A stretch of 64,000 bases of DNA from Mucilaginibacter sp. (lineage in GTDB: Bacteria > Bacteroidota > Bacteroidia > Sphingobacteriales > Sphingobacteriaceae), in NCBI GenBank assembly GCA_028288025.1, contig JAQBOM010000030.1, positions 1 through 64,000 of the forward strand. The letters are read 5' to 3'. The position numbers were made by a program, and so were the translations under genes. This document shows, in pieces, positions 45,448 through 53,624 of this stretch (positions within the stretch are counted from its first letter, which is position 1; every line of letters begins with the position of its first letter). Under the pieces are notes generated by a model. It was not told the DNA's origin. It did not search any database and saw only the letters and a program-made list of their open reading frames with translations.

Positions 45448-47190
45448 ATGCGTTTCATCTTGATTCTTGGCTCTTGCATCTTGCTTCTTGCCCTTCCGGT
45501 TGTTGCGCAACGAAAAAAGGCGGCTGAAGCGCATTCTGCCATAATAGTCGCCGGCCGGCCGATGACGAATATGGACAGCGCTATGGTTAAGGAGCTTTTC
45601 TTTAAGGGGCTGCGGGAAAAGACCGTTGAAAATTTGCCATTGGCTGCCGAATTGTTTGACCGGGTACTGCAAACCGATCCGGCGAATGATGCCGCACTTT
45701 ACGAATTGGCCATTATCAAAAAAGCACAAAATAAAAACGAAGAGGCACAGCCTTTATTGGAGAAAGCGGTAACCGTAAACTCGGATAATGAATGGTATTG
45801 GCTATCGCTCGCTGAATCTTACGAAAAGAGCAACAATATTGGTAAGCTTGAAAATGTATTTAATGAACTGATCAGGATAAACCAGGATAAGCCGGAATAT
45901 TATTTTGATAAGGCGAACGTTTATTTCCTTCAGCAAAAATACGACGAAGCTTTAAAGGTTTACGATCAACTTGAGAAAATTACGGGCCCGACTGACGACA
46001 TCCTCGCCAACCGGCAAAAAATTTATTTGAAACAAGGTAAGGTTGACCCCGCTGCCCGGCAACTTGAGCAAATGATAACGGCAGAGCCGTCGCAAATAAA
46101 ATATTATTTGTTCCTGGCCGAGCTTTATAACTCCAATAACCAAAGTGATAAGGCGCTTAAAACGCTGCAGGCAGCTGAAAAGGTCAACCCGGCTAATGGC
46201 CTTATTCACCTCGCGCTTGCTGACCTTTACCGGGATAAAAAAGATTATGAATCCAGCTACAATGAGCTGACCATCGCGTTTGCGATCCCCGACCTGGACA
46301 TTGGACAAAAGATTAAAATTATTTTAGGCTATGTGCCGCGGTTCCCTGATCCGAATGTAAAAGCCAGCGCGCTTGAGCTGAGCAGGATATTAACCGTTGC
46401 CCACCCCGCGGATGCGAAAGCTTATGCTATTTATGGCGATATGCTGCTTCAAAATAATAAGCTTAAAGAGGCTAAGGCCATGTATAAAAAATCGGTTACG
46501 ATCGATAACCAGGAATATGCCGTGCAGGAACAATTGGTAAGAATAGAGTTGGGCGACGGCGACCTCGCAGGTGCAATAGCCGACGGTGAAAGCGCCTTGT
46601 CTTTTTTCCCGAACCAGGCATGGATGAATTATTTGGTCGGCATTGCCTGGGTGCAGAAAAAGGATTATCATAAAGCCATCGGGTATATTAAAAATGCCGC
46701 ATCGCTTGAAACCCAGGACAAGGAACTGCTGTCGCAAAGCTATTCGTCATTGGGCGATTGTTATCATGATCTGCGGGATAACAAAAACTCCGATGAGGCT
46801 TATGATAAATCGTTGGGTTTTAACGGAGACAACCCTTACACGTTAAACAATTATGCCTATTACTTATCGGTAAGAGGTGAGCAGCTGGAAAAGGCTGCAC
46901 GGATGTCGAAACACTCAAACGAACTGCTGCCAAATACCGCTTCGTTCGAGGATACATATGCATGGATATTGTTTAAACAAAAAGATTACCAGGGCGCAAA
47001 ATTATGGATCGAAAAGGCCTTAGCCGACGATAAGGATAAAAGCGCGGTAAAATCGGAACATTTCGGCGACATCATGTTTTACCTCGGCAATATTGATGCG
47101 GCCGTTGAAAATTGGAAGAAAGCAAAAGCAAACGGCGACCAGTCACCGCTTTTAGACCGGAAAATAAATGAAAGAAAATACGTTGAATAA
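45448..47190 (+). CDS. Exported tetratricopeptide-repeat protein
   Basis: About 580 residues. A signal peptide (RFILILGSCILLLALPVVAQ) is followed by at least ten TPR-like helical pairs from about residue 40 to the end, each with the A/G-Y spacing (AAELFDRVLQTDPANDAALYELA and so on). The role is presumably as a protein-protein scaffold in the periplasm or outer membrane. I chose the ATG at 45448 because the longer frame from 45271 runs through the dut 3' end and the AAAAGTC tandem and has no conserved sequence. The coding DNA of the signal peptide resembles the intergenic word repeats. It is followed closely by a DUF4292 gene (operon). Confidence 0.87.
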   Translation: MRFILILGSCILLLALPVVAQRKKAAEAHSAIIVAGRPMTNMDSAMVKELFFKGLREKTVENLPLAAELFDRVLQTDPANDAALYELAIIKKAQNKNEEAQPLLEKAVTVNSDNEWYWLSLAESYEKSNNIGKLENVFNELIRINQDKPEYYFDKANVYFLQQKYDEALKVYDQLEKITGPTDDILANRQKIYLKQGKVDPAARQLEQMITAEPSQIKYYLFLAELYNSNNQSDKALKTLQAAEKVNPANGLIHLALADLYRDKKDYESSYNELTIAFAIPDLDIGQKIKIILGYVPRFPDPNVKASALELSRILTVAHPADAKAYAIYGDMLLQNNKLKEAKAMYKKSVTIDNQEYAVQEQLVRIELGDGDLAGAIADGESALSFFPNQAWMNYLVGIAWVQKKDYHKAIGYIKNAASLETQDKELLSQSYSSLGDCYHDLRDNKNSDEAYDKSLGFNGDNPYTLNNYAYYLSVRGEQLEKAARMSKHSNELLPNTASFEDTYAWILFKQKDYQGAKLWIEKALADDKDKSAVKSEHFGDIMFYLGNIDAAVENWKKAKANGDQSPLLDRKINERKYVE

Positions 47191-47194
47191 GCTT

Positions 47195-48001
47195 ATGTAT
47201 AATTGCCCGTATCAGATCTTCCGCCACATAAAAATATTAACCTTTTGCTGCCTGATGGCGATGATGGGCTGCAAGACAAAAAAGCAAATTATCGTTAACC
47301 GCGCAGCGCCTGTTAACGCACCAAAACCGCCCGATAATAAAATGGCACGGTTAAATGCTATCAGGGCCGGGCAGATTAGTTTTAGCACTTTCTCGGGCAA
47401 AGCTAAAACCAAACTGGACATTGGTGGGAGCAGTAATGATGTTACACTAAATATTCGTATACAACGCGACCAAAAAATATGGGTTTCGGTTACAGCCATT
47501 GCAGGCATTGAAGTTGCCCGTGCCCTCATCACGCCGGATAGCATATTGGTTATAAACCGGCTGCAAAGTGTATATATAAGGGAACCATTTTCGTATGTCA
47601 ATAAGTTTGCCGGTGAGCAGGTTAATTATAAAACACTGGAAGCATTGCTGGTCGGCAATATTATACTCGAGTTGCTGAATGAAAAAACGGATATACAGTC
47701 GGCAAGCGGTAATTTGACATTAACCGGCGATTTAAAGGGTTTAATGTATAAATTGATAGTCGGCCCGGATATGAAGGCCAGCCAAACCAATTTGAACAAT
47801 CCGAATGCGGGGCAGTCGCTACAGGTAGTCAATAGCGCTTTCATCCCGGTGGGTAACCTAACCGTTCCGTCACAAATTGATATGTCGTCTATAGTAAAAG
47901 ATAAAAAAATTCAGGTTAATTTGCACTACACTAAAATTGAATTTGACAAGCCGCTGGATTTTCCGTTTAGTATTCCGGCAAGGTATACACCGGCAGGTTG
48001 A
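47195..48001 (+). CDS. DUF4292 lipoprotein
   Basis: A 268-residue protein beginning MYNCPYQIFRHIKILTF, with a hydrophobic core ending in a lipobox-like MMGC (Cys at about residue 26), then a LolA/LolB-like or DUF4292 domain (SFSTFSGKAKTKLDIGG, KIWVSVTAIAGIEVARALITPDSI, NLHYTKIEFDKPLDFPFSIPARYTPA). LolB-like lipoprotein handling is inferred from fold similarity. I took the ATG at 47195; an ATG at 47168 overlaps the previous gene by 23 nt. The order TPR, DUF4292, EnvC-like suggests an envelope operon. Confidence 0.87.
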   Translation: MYNCPYQIFRHIKILTFCCLMAMMGCKTKKQIIVNRAAPVNAPKPPDNKMARLNAIRAGQISFSTFSGKAKTKLDIGGSSNDVTLNIRIQRDQKIWVSVTAIAGIEVARALITPDSILVINRLQSVYIREPFSYVNKFAGEQVNYKTLEALLVGNIILELLNEKTDIQSASGNLTLTGDLKGLMYKLIVGPDMKASQTNLNNPNAGQSLQVVNSAFIPVGNLTVPSQIDMSSIVKDKKIQVNLHYTKIEFDKPLDFPFSIPARYTPAG

Positions 48002-48018
48002 TTTTTGAACTATTATAG

Positions 48019-49296
48019 ATGAAGTTAAAAACGCTATTTTTCCTGTTTTTTGTTTTTGCTGTAGTTGATGTACAGGCGCAAAGCAGCAGCGACCTTAAAC
48101 ACCAGCGTGATGTTTTGACCCAGCAGCTTGAACAGCTTAACCGGGAGTACCAGGAAACAGCCACCAATAAAAGGACTACCTTAAAGCAGCTTAGGCTGTT
48201 AAAAGAGCAGATCAACCTGCGGGAAGAAAAGATCAATAATATCAATTCGCAGGTACGGAACCTGGATAACCAGATATCCGAGAGCAACCACACTGTACAT
48301 AACCTGCAAAACCAGCTTGACCAGTTAAAAAAGGAATATGGCGCCATGGTTCTGTTTAGTTACCGCAACCAAAGCGCCTACAATAAGCTGATGTTTATTT
48401 TCGCGGCGAAAGACTTTAACCAGGCTTATAAACGTTTAAAATATTTACAACAGATAGGTACGTACCGTGAACGCCAGGCTGGTTATATACAAGAAACGCA
48501 GACTCAATTGCATGTTAAGATAGTTGAGCTGGATAAGAATAAAAAAGAGAAAAATAATTTACTGAAAGACCAGGTAAAGGAAAAGGCCACACTTGGCAAG
48601 GAGCGGAACAACGAGGTTGAAGTAGTAGCTAATCTTTCAAAACACGAAAAGCAGCTTAAAAAACAACAAGAAGACGTTCAAAGAAAGATAATAAAAACCA
48701 ATAGGGAAATAAATGCAGCTATTCGCCGGGATATTGAAGAAGCCAGGCGCAAGGCCGAAGCCAAGGCTGCTGCAGCCGCAAAGGCAAACGCGGTTAACGG
48801 AGAGTCAATAACATCAAAACCCAGGACGATCACCAGGAATTCGTCTGACAGCGAGGTGCTGAATGCGACCCCAGAGGCAGCCAAATTATCGAATGACTTT
48901 TTAGAGAATAGGGGGCAACTGCCATGGCCGGTTGCGAATGGAGCGGTTAAGCAAGGTTTCGGGCTGTATTACGACAGTGAAAAAATAAAAAATGAAAGCT
49001 ATGGCTGGGATATTAAAACAAATACCGGCGCTTCGGTAAGATCGGTGTTCCACGGCACTGTCACCAATGTTTCAAACATCAGTGGCACGTACCTGATCGT
49101 TATTCAGCACGGCGAGTATTACACAGCTTACTCAAACCTTAAATCGGTTAGCGTAAGCCCCGGACAAAAAATAGGGACCAAGCAAACGTTGGGTACTGTT
49201 GCCACAGATTCGTCGACAGGCGAGGCCATTCTAACATTTTCGTTATATAAGGCAAAAACCCCTGTAAACCCTAAAATTTGGCTTGCGCCAAATTAG
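48019..49296 (+). CDS. EnvC-like murein hydrolase activator, degenerate LytM domain
   Basis: A 425-residue exported protein. It has a signal peptide (KLKTLFFLFFVFAVVDVQAQ), a long coiled coil at about 20-260 (SSDLKHQRDVLTQQLEQLNR onward), an Ala/Lys linker (AEAKAAAAAKANA), and a C-terminal LytM domain at about 300-425. The zinc ligands are missing: SYGWDIKT replaces HxGxD, and YTAYSNL replaces the YxHL of active enzymes. This matches EnvC-type activators that switch on amidases during division rather than cut themselves. Partner amidase not in the window. It follows the DUF4292 gene by 17 nt. Confidence 0.93.
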   Translation: MKLKTLFFLFFVFAVVDVQAQSSSDLKHQRDVLTQQLEQLNREYQETATNKRTTLKQLRLLKEQINLREEKINNINSQVRNLDNQISESNHTVHNLQNQLDQLKKEYGAMVLFSYRNQSAYNKLMFIFAAKDFNQAYKRLKYLQQIGTYRERQAGYIQETQTQLHVKIVELDKNKKEKNNLLKDQVKEKATLGKERNNEVEVVANLSKHEKQLKKQQEDVQRKIIKTNREINAAIRRDIEEARRKAEAKAAAAAKANAVNGESITSKPRTITRNSSDSEVLNATPEAAKLSNDFLENRGQLPWPVANGAVKQGFGLYYDSEKIKNESYGWDIKTNTGASVRSVFHGTVTNVSNISGTYLIVIQHGEYYTAYSNLKSVSVSPGQKIGTKQTLGTVATDSSTGEAILTFSLYKAKTPVNPKIWLAPN

Positions 49297-49300
49297 TTTT
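49275..49300 (+). terminator. Terminator overlapping the EnvC-like C-terminal codons
   Basis: AATTTGGC (49275-49282) pairs with GCCAAATT (49287-49294), loop TTGC, then AGTTTT. The hairpin covers the last six codons and the stop. Confidence 0.6.
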
Positions 49301-49319
49301 AAACTATGTAATAGTTTAA
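49299..49319. promoter_or_regulatory. 9-bp dyad upstream of the tatA-like promoter
   Basis: TTAAACTAT (49299-49307) and ATAGTTTAA (49311-49319) are an exact inverted repeat with a GTA centre. It ends 6 bp before the -7 box and could be an operator or part of the termination region. Confidence 0.45.
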
Positions 49320-49325
49320 ATTGTC

Positions 49326-49333
49326 TATATTTG
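49326..49333 (+). promoter_or_regulatory. -7 box of the TatA pair
   Basis: TATATTTG matches TAnnTTTG, 22 nt before the ATG at 49356. Confidence 0.6.
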
Positions 49334-49355
49334 TATCCTCAATTCATAAATTGTT

Positions 49356-49823
49356 ATGCATCTTTCAGTGCTTTTGTTTTTGAGCAATCTTTTTTCGTCG
49401 GATATGATCATCATCGTGTTTGTCGCGCTGTTGCTTTTTGGCGGAGAAAAACTTCCTGAAATTGCGCGCGGGCTTGGAAAAGGGATACGCGATTTTAAGG
49501 ATGCCTCGGAAGGCGTAAAACGCGAAATAAATGCCCAGATCAATAATTTTGAGATAAAAAGGGAAGAGGAAACCAAGAGTGGAGAGGCAGCCGCCAGCCA
49601 GGGCGATGCACCGGCTAATCCGGCCGAAAATTTAGACCCGCTGGTTGAGAGCAGGATACCCGAAAATTCGATAGCGGTAAGCGATAATATTTTTATTGAA
49701 GATAAGAATGCCGGTACGGAGAACAGCGCAGAGGGTCATTCAGATCATAAAACCAATAATAATGTGGCTTCATATACAAATGAAGAAGCTGCAAAGGACA
49801 AATCAGTTAAGCATTCATCATAA
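49356..49823 (+). CDS. TatA/TatB-like twin-arginine translocase subunit, long form
   Basis: A 155-residue protein: a short periplasmic N-terminus, one TM at about 10-30, then the hinge FGGEKLPEIARGLGKG and an amphipathic helix, typical of TatA/B. The rest, about 70-155, is a long, acidic and Asn/Glu/Ala-rich tail without clear folding (EAAASQGDAPANPAENL), longer than standard TatA. It may be TatB-like in function. A second, short TatA follows 35 nt later. tatC is not in the window. Confidence 0.88.
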   Translation: MHLSVLLFLSNLFSSDMIIIVFVALLLFGGEKLPEIARGLGKGIRDFKDASEGVKREINAQINNFEIKREEETKSGEAAASQGDAPANPAENLDPLVESRIPENSIAVSDNIFIEDKNAGTENSAEGHSDHKTNNNVASYTNEEAAKDKSVKHSS

Positions 49824-49858
49824 CAGGATTAATATAAACATACATTAAATTATATATC

Positions 49859-50059
49859 ATGGGACTTTTAGAGCCACAGCACATTCTTTTAATCGTCATA
49901 GCACTATTGCTGTTTTTTGGCGGTAAAAAAATACCTGAACTAATGAGAGGTTTGGGCAAGGGTATGAAAGAATTTAAGGACGCGCAAAACGGCGAAAGCA
50001 GCGCGCCTGCCAACACCAATACTACTGCGCCCGGCACTGAAGAAAAGCCACGGGTTTAG
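49859..50059 (+). CDS. tatA: TatA-like twin-arginine translocase subunit
   Basis: A 66-residue protein with the TatA layout: N-terminal TM (EPQHILLIVIALLLFFGGKK), the hinge KKIPELMRGLGKGMKEFK, an amphipathic helix and a short polar tail. It forms the pore-like assembly of the Tat pathway for folded proteins. It is probably cotranscribed with the longer TatA/B-like gene. Confidence 0.93.
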   Translation: MGLLEPQHILLIVIALLLFFGGKKIPELMRGLGKGMKEFKDAQNGESSAPANTNTTAPGTEEKPRV

Positions 50060-50066
50060 CCATAAA

Positions 50067-50139
50067 AGAGGCAAGATTATAAGAATCAAGAACCAAGATA
50101 GAAGTTGTCTTGTTTCCTGGCTCTTATTTTCTTGCTTCT
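50067..50139. repeat. Long imperfect hairpin, CTTG/CAAG words
   Basis: A 33-nt left arm (50067-50099, with AAGAATCAAGAACC) pairs with a right arm (50107-50139, CCTGGCTCTTATTTTC) at about 25 of 33 positions, loop of 7. The right arm is similar to the signal-peptide coding sequence at 45459-45490. Confidence 0.75.
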
Positions 50140-50150
50140 CTCTGACATAT

Positions 50151-50195
50151 AAACTTATCGGTTGAGCAATTTGCTGCGACTGGTAAGTTTTTTTT
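50151..50195 (+). terminator. Terminator after the TatA pair
   Basis: AAACTTATC (50151-50159) pairs with GGTAAGTTT (50182-50190, G-U pair), an inner hairpin fills the loop, and the T-run is TTTTTTTT. The region 50196-50335 further holds only a small ACCGT/ACGGT hairpin (50236-50274). Confidence 0.75.
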
Positions 50196-50335
50196 ATGGA
50201 ATTTTTTATGGCGGGCTCCCGCCGGTTGAGTATTTACCGTAACATCACCCCTGTAAAATGGGTGTTTTCACGGTATGATTGGTGTTGCTAAAAGTGCAAC
50301 TTTATTGAAATTATTGATAAGGTTAATCTGATCCC

Positions 50336-50686
50336 GTGGTAACGACAATAAAAAGAATATCTGCATTAGCGCTCCCGCTTTGTTTTTTGCTGATCCCCTG
50401 TTGCTATATATTGGTTTGGACGGTGGCAGAGGTGTACTACTTTAAAAAAAGCACATCTGTAATTATTGAGAAAAAGCCGGAGACGCTCCCCAATACGATG
50501 CATAAAGGCATCATAGCATTTAAAGAGCCCACCCTGAATTCCAAGGATTTATATTTTTCGCCCTTTTCGGAGAGTAACTTTCATAGATCGAAGCTGGGCG
50601 AAAAGCGAACACGCGACCAGCGTAGACAGTCACAGGTATTTACCGTTGCCCATGATTTGCCGGCGAACGAAAAGCTACGCCGTTAA
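50336..50686 (+). CDS. Orphan single-TM protein, unknown function
   Basis: A 116-residue ORF starting with GTG. It has one hydrophobic segment at about 8-30 (ISALALPLCFLLIPCCYILVW), then a basic, charged region ending in RR. No family is recognised. It stands alone between two related terminator hairpins (50151-50195 and 50728-50771), which suggests a separate transcription unit. Codon usage is ordinary for the window but the start is uncertain. Confidence 0.6.
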   Translation: MVTTIKRISALALPLCFLLIPCCYILVWTVAEVYYFKKSTSVIIEKKPETLPNTMHKGIIAFKEPTLNSKDLYFSPFSESNFHRSKLGEKRTRDQRRQSQVFTVAHDLPANEKLRR

Positions 50687-50727
50687 AGTATTTGCCGGCC
50701 TGCCGGCTTAGACATCAGCCATTAAAT

Positions 50728-50771
50728 AAACTTATCTGCTGATAATCTACCTTTCAACAGATAAGTTTTTT
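50728..50771 (+). terminator. Terminator before gatA
   Basis: AAACTTATCTG (50728-50738) and CAGATAAGTTT (50758-50768) form an 11-bp perfect stem, followed by TTT. The stem shares AAACTTATC with the terminator at 50151. It ends 12 nt before the gatA ATG. Confidence 0.8.
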
Positions 50772-50782
50772 ATTTTAGGCCC

Positions 50783-52207
50783 ATGGTTAAGTCTTATACC
50801 TCTTTGAGCGAGATAAAGAGTGAGATTACAAGCGGGCAAACGACGGTAGAAAAGCTGGTAAAAGGCTATCTGAATACGATAGCTGTAAATGCCCGGCTAA
50901 ATGCATTCAACGAGGTGTTCGACCAGGAAGCGCTTGCGCGTGCCAAAGAAGTTGATTTGCGCATTCAGCATGGAATTGCCGGCAAGCTGGCCGGTATGGT
51001 TATCGCGATAAAGGATAACATTTGTTATAAGGGCCATAAAGTAAGCGCCAGCTCCAAAATCTTAGGAGGTTTTACTTCGATATATTCCTCTACCATTGTC
51101 GAACGGTTGCTTGCCGAGGACGCGATCATTATCGGACGCTGCAATTGCGATGAGTTTGGGATGGGCGCCGCCAACGAGAATTCCTATTTTGGCCCGGTAA
51201 AAAACTTTGCTGATGAAACAAGGGTTTCCGGCGGCTCATCCGGCGGCTCGGCGGTAGCGGTTCAGGCGGGTATGTGTCACGCCTCTATAGGAACTGATAC
51301 CGGCGGATCGGTACGTCAGCCTGCATCTTTTTGCGGGTTGATCGGTATGAAACCAACTTACGGCAGGATATCCAGGTATGGGATAATTGCCTATGCGTCG
51401 TCGTTTGACCAGGTAGGGCCGATAACCCGGTCGGTGGAAGATGCTGCGCTGTTGCTGGAAGTAATGTGCGGGCCGGATGAATATGATAGCACGCTGGCGA
51501 ATGTCGCCGTGCCATCATTTAGCAACGAACTCAAAAAGCCGGGAGTAAAAAAGATTGCCTATTTACAGGAGGCATTATCAAGCCCCGGCGTTGATGATGA
51601 AATAAAAAGCACGCTTATCGGATCGATCGAAAAACTGCGTGCTGACGGGCATATTATCAAATCGATCTCATTTGATTTCCTGGAATACGTGGTACCCTCA
51701 TATTATATCCTGGCCATGGCCGAAGCGTCATCCAATCTTTCGCGGTACGACGGCGTGCACTATGGTTACCGCAGCCCTGCGGCCACGGATCTAGAATCGA
51801 CCTACAAACGTTCGCGGTCGGAAGGTTTTGGCAAGGAAGTAAAACGCCGCATCATGCTGGGCACGTTTGTGCTGAGCGCCGGTTATTACGATGCTTATTA
51901 TGCCAAGGCCCAAAAGGTGCGGCGTTTAATTAAGGAAAAGACCGATGAGATATTAAGGGACTTTGATTTTATCCTCATCCCAACGGCTCCTGAGCCGGCA
52001 TTCCCGATCGGAAAAGATGAAAAAGATCCGGTTGTAATGTATCTTTCTGATATTTTTACCGTACAAGCTTCATTAACAGGCGCACCCGCTATATCGTTGC
52101 CGGCAGGCAATAATAGCAAGGGTTTGCCGTTAGGTCTACAATTAATTACGAGGCATTTTGACGAACAGGAATTGTTAAATTTTTCAAAATATTTCCTCGG
52201 GCTATAA
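50783..52207 (+). CDS. gatA: Asp-tRNA(Asn)/Glu-tRNA(Gln) amidotransferase subunit A
   Basis: Glutaminase subunit of the GatCAB complex, which amidates misacylated Glu-tRNA(Gln) and Asp-tRNA(Asn). It has 474 residues with the amidase signature intact: Lys77 (AIKDN), Ser152 (SGGSSGGS) and the nucleophile Ser176 (TDTGGSVRQP) form the Ser-cisSer-Lys triad. Gly-rich motifs and the C-terminal lid are present. gatB and gatC are not adjacent, as often in this phylum. Confidence 0.96.
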   Translation: MVKSYTSLSEIKSEITSGQTTVEKLVKGYLNTIAVNARLNAFNEVFDQEALARAKEVDLRIQHGIAGKLAGMVIAIKDNICYKGHKVSASSKILGGFTSIYSSTIVERLLAEDAIIIGRCNCDEFGMGAANENSYFGPVKNFADETRVSGGSSGGSAVAVQAGMCHASIGTDTGGSVRQPASFCGLIGMKPTYGRISRYGIIAYASSFDQVGPITRSVEDAALLLEVMCGPDEYDSTLANVAVPSFSNELKKPGVKKIAYLQEALSSPGVDDEIKSTLIGSIEKLRADGHIIKSISFDFLEYVVPSYYILAMAEASSNLSRYDGVHYGYRSPAATDLESTYKRSRSEGFGKEVKRRIMLGTFVLSAGYYDAYYAKAQKVRRLIKEKTDEILRDFDFILIPTAPEPAFPIGKDEKDPVVMYLSDIFTVQASLTGAPAISLPAGNNSKGLPLGLQLITRHFDEQELLNFSKYFLGL

Positions 52208-52230
52208 AAAATTAATAAATTAGTAAAAAC

Positions 52231-52260
52231 AATGAGCGCTTAAACGCCGTTCATTTTTTT
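52231..52260 (+). terminator. Terminator of gatA
   Basis: AATGAGCG (52231-52238) pairs with the CGC and TCATT parts of 52245-52255 around a small bulge, then a T-run of 7. It lies 24 nt after the gatA stop. Confidence 0.6.
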
Positions 52261-52273
52261 AAAATCCCAAGAA

Positions 52274-53506
52274 ATGAAGAGATCATTTACTTTACTTTTC
52301 TGTTTACTCATACTACAAATCGTTAAGGCCGGCTCTTCTTTTCTTCCTGCAACTTTTCTTCCCGGCAAGGGCGATACCGCAATTGTACCGGTTGTTAACC
52401 GGCAGGTCCCGTTTACATACCAGGGCGGGATAATTAAGCGCCGCCTTGATTCGATAACAAAGGATGTGCCGATGGATTATAACGAATCCGTACAGGGCTA
52501 CATCGATATCTATTCGCGTAATCGCGAAGAGATGGGCCATGTTTTGGGCTTGTCGAAATATTACTTCCCGATATATGAAAAAGCTTTTCGCGATGCGGGT
52601 ATACCGGAAGAAATAAAATATTTATCAATAATTGAGTCAAAACTCGACCCCAATGCGACCTCAAGAGTTGGCGCAGCGGGACCGTGGCAGTTTATGTCGG
52701 CAACGGCTAAGATGTACGGTTTGAGTATGGACGATTATGTGGATGACCGCCGCGACCCGATACAGGCAAGCTACGCCGCAGCTGCATACCTGAAAGATGC
52801 CTACCAGGAATTTGGCGACTGGCTGCTGGCTATAGCGGCATATAACAGCGGTAAAAGCAATGTAGAGCATGCCATTGAGCGTGCAAACGCTACCGATTAC
52901 TGGTCGATACGCCAGTACTTGCCGGTCGAAACCAGAAATTATGTTCCGGCATTCATCGCGGTTAGCTATGTGATGAATTATTATAAAAGGCATAATATAA
53001 TACCCCAGGCCTGTAATATTTCGTTAAAAACGGATACCGTGCTGGTGAATAAATATGTTTCATTAGGGACTGTTTCCAACGCACTGGGATTAAACATTAA
53101 CGAATTAATGGTATTAAACCCCGCGTATAAAAGACAAATTATTAACGGTACGGCAAAGGCTCCGCGCAGGCTGGTTATCCCGCAAATTGATAAAGGAAGA
53201 TACGGAGCGCTGTACGCTGCTTTGAATAGTTCGGGCGCGGTTGTGGTTGCGCCTCAGGTTGCCTATACCACTTACCAGGAACCAAAGGCCGAGAAAGTGC
53301 CATTGTATCATACCGTAAAGCGCGGCGAAACACTTGCCGATATAGCGGATATGTTCGGCATCGAAGTAATAGACCTGAAAAGCTGGAACCATTTGCACAG
53401 TAATAAAGCCGTAGTGGGTCAAAAATTAAGGCTAAAAGAACCGGGAGTTGATTCGAAGGAAAAGCTCTCTGCTGCCGGCAACACCGCCAGGATCAATAAA
53501 GGATAG
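52274..53506 (+). CDS. MltD-like lytic transglycosylase with LysM domains
   Basis: A 410-residue exported peptidoglycan lytic transglycosylase. It has a signal peptide (KRSFTLLFCLLILQIVKAGS), an SLT domain at about 85-240 with the catalytic Glu121 in SIIESKLDPNATSRVGAAG and the motif AYNSGKSNV, then a LysM-like region near 250-300 and a clear LysM at about 340-385 (YHTVKRGETLADIADMFG). It cleaves glycan strands with 1,6-anhydro products. Length and layout match MltD of Bacteroidota. Between gatA and maeB, a monocistronic unit. Confidence 0.94.
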   Translation: MKRSFTLLFCLLILQIVKAGSSFLPATFLPGKGDTAIVPVVNRQVPFTYQGGIIKRRLDSITKDVPMDYNESVQGYIDIYSRNREEMGHVLGLSKYYFPIYEKAFRDAGIPEEIKYLSIIESKLDPNATSRVGAAGPWQFMSATAKMYGLSMDDYVDDRRDPIQASYAAAAYLKDAYQEFGDWLLAIAAYNSGKSNVEHAIERANATDYWSIRQYLPVETRNYVPAFIAVSYVMNYYKRHNIIPQACNISLKTDTVLVNKYVSLGTVSNALGLNINELMVLNPAYKRQIINGTAKAPRRLVIPQIDKGRYGALYAALNSSGAVVVAPQVAYTTYQEPKAEKVPLYHTVKRGETLADIADMFGIEVIDLKSWNHLHSNKAVVGQKLRLKEPGVDSKEKLSAAGNTARINKG

Positions 53507-53510
53507 TTTT

Positions 53511-53580
53511 TATTTCGGATTTCGAATTTTGTCATTCGCTTCTTTTACAATCTCTTCAACCTTTCTGCTTTTTCCTTTCC
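53511..53580. repeat. Word repeat after the lytic transglycosylase gene
   Basis: ATTTCGGATTTCGAATTTT followed by CTTC/TTTC-rich words. The 13-mer GATTTCGAATTTT (53518-53530) is the reverse complement of 13294-13306. Confidence 0.55.
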
Positions 53581-53597
53581 CCGGCTAAAAAGAATTG

Positions 53598-53605
53598 TAA
53601 TTTTG
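53598..53605 (+). promoter_or_regulatory. -7 box of maeB
   Basis: TAATTTTG matches TAnnTTTG, 19 nt before the maeB ATG. Confidence 0.65.
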
Positions 53606-53624
53606 CGTACTTGAACTTTACAAG

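Noticed and set aside
48019..49296. Active M23 peptidase
   Set aside because: The positions that should hold zinc ligands (HxxxD, HxH) contain Tyr, Asn and Ser, so an activator role is more likely than catalysis.
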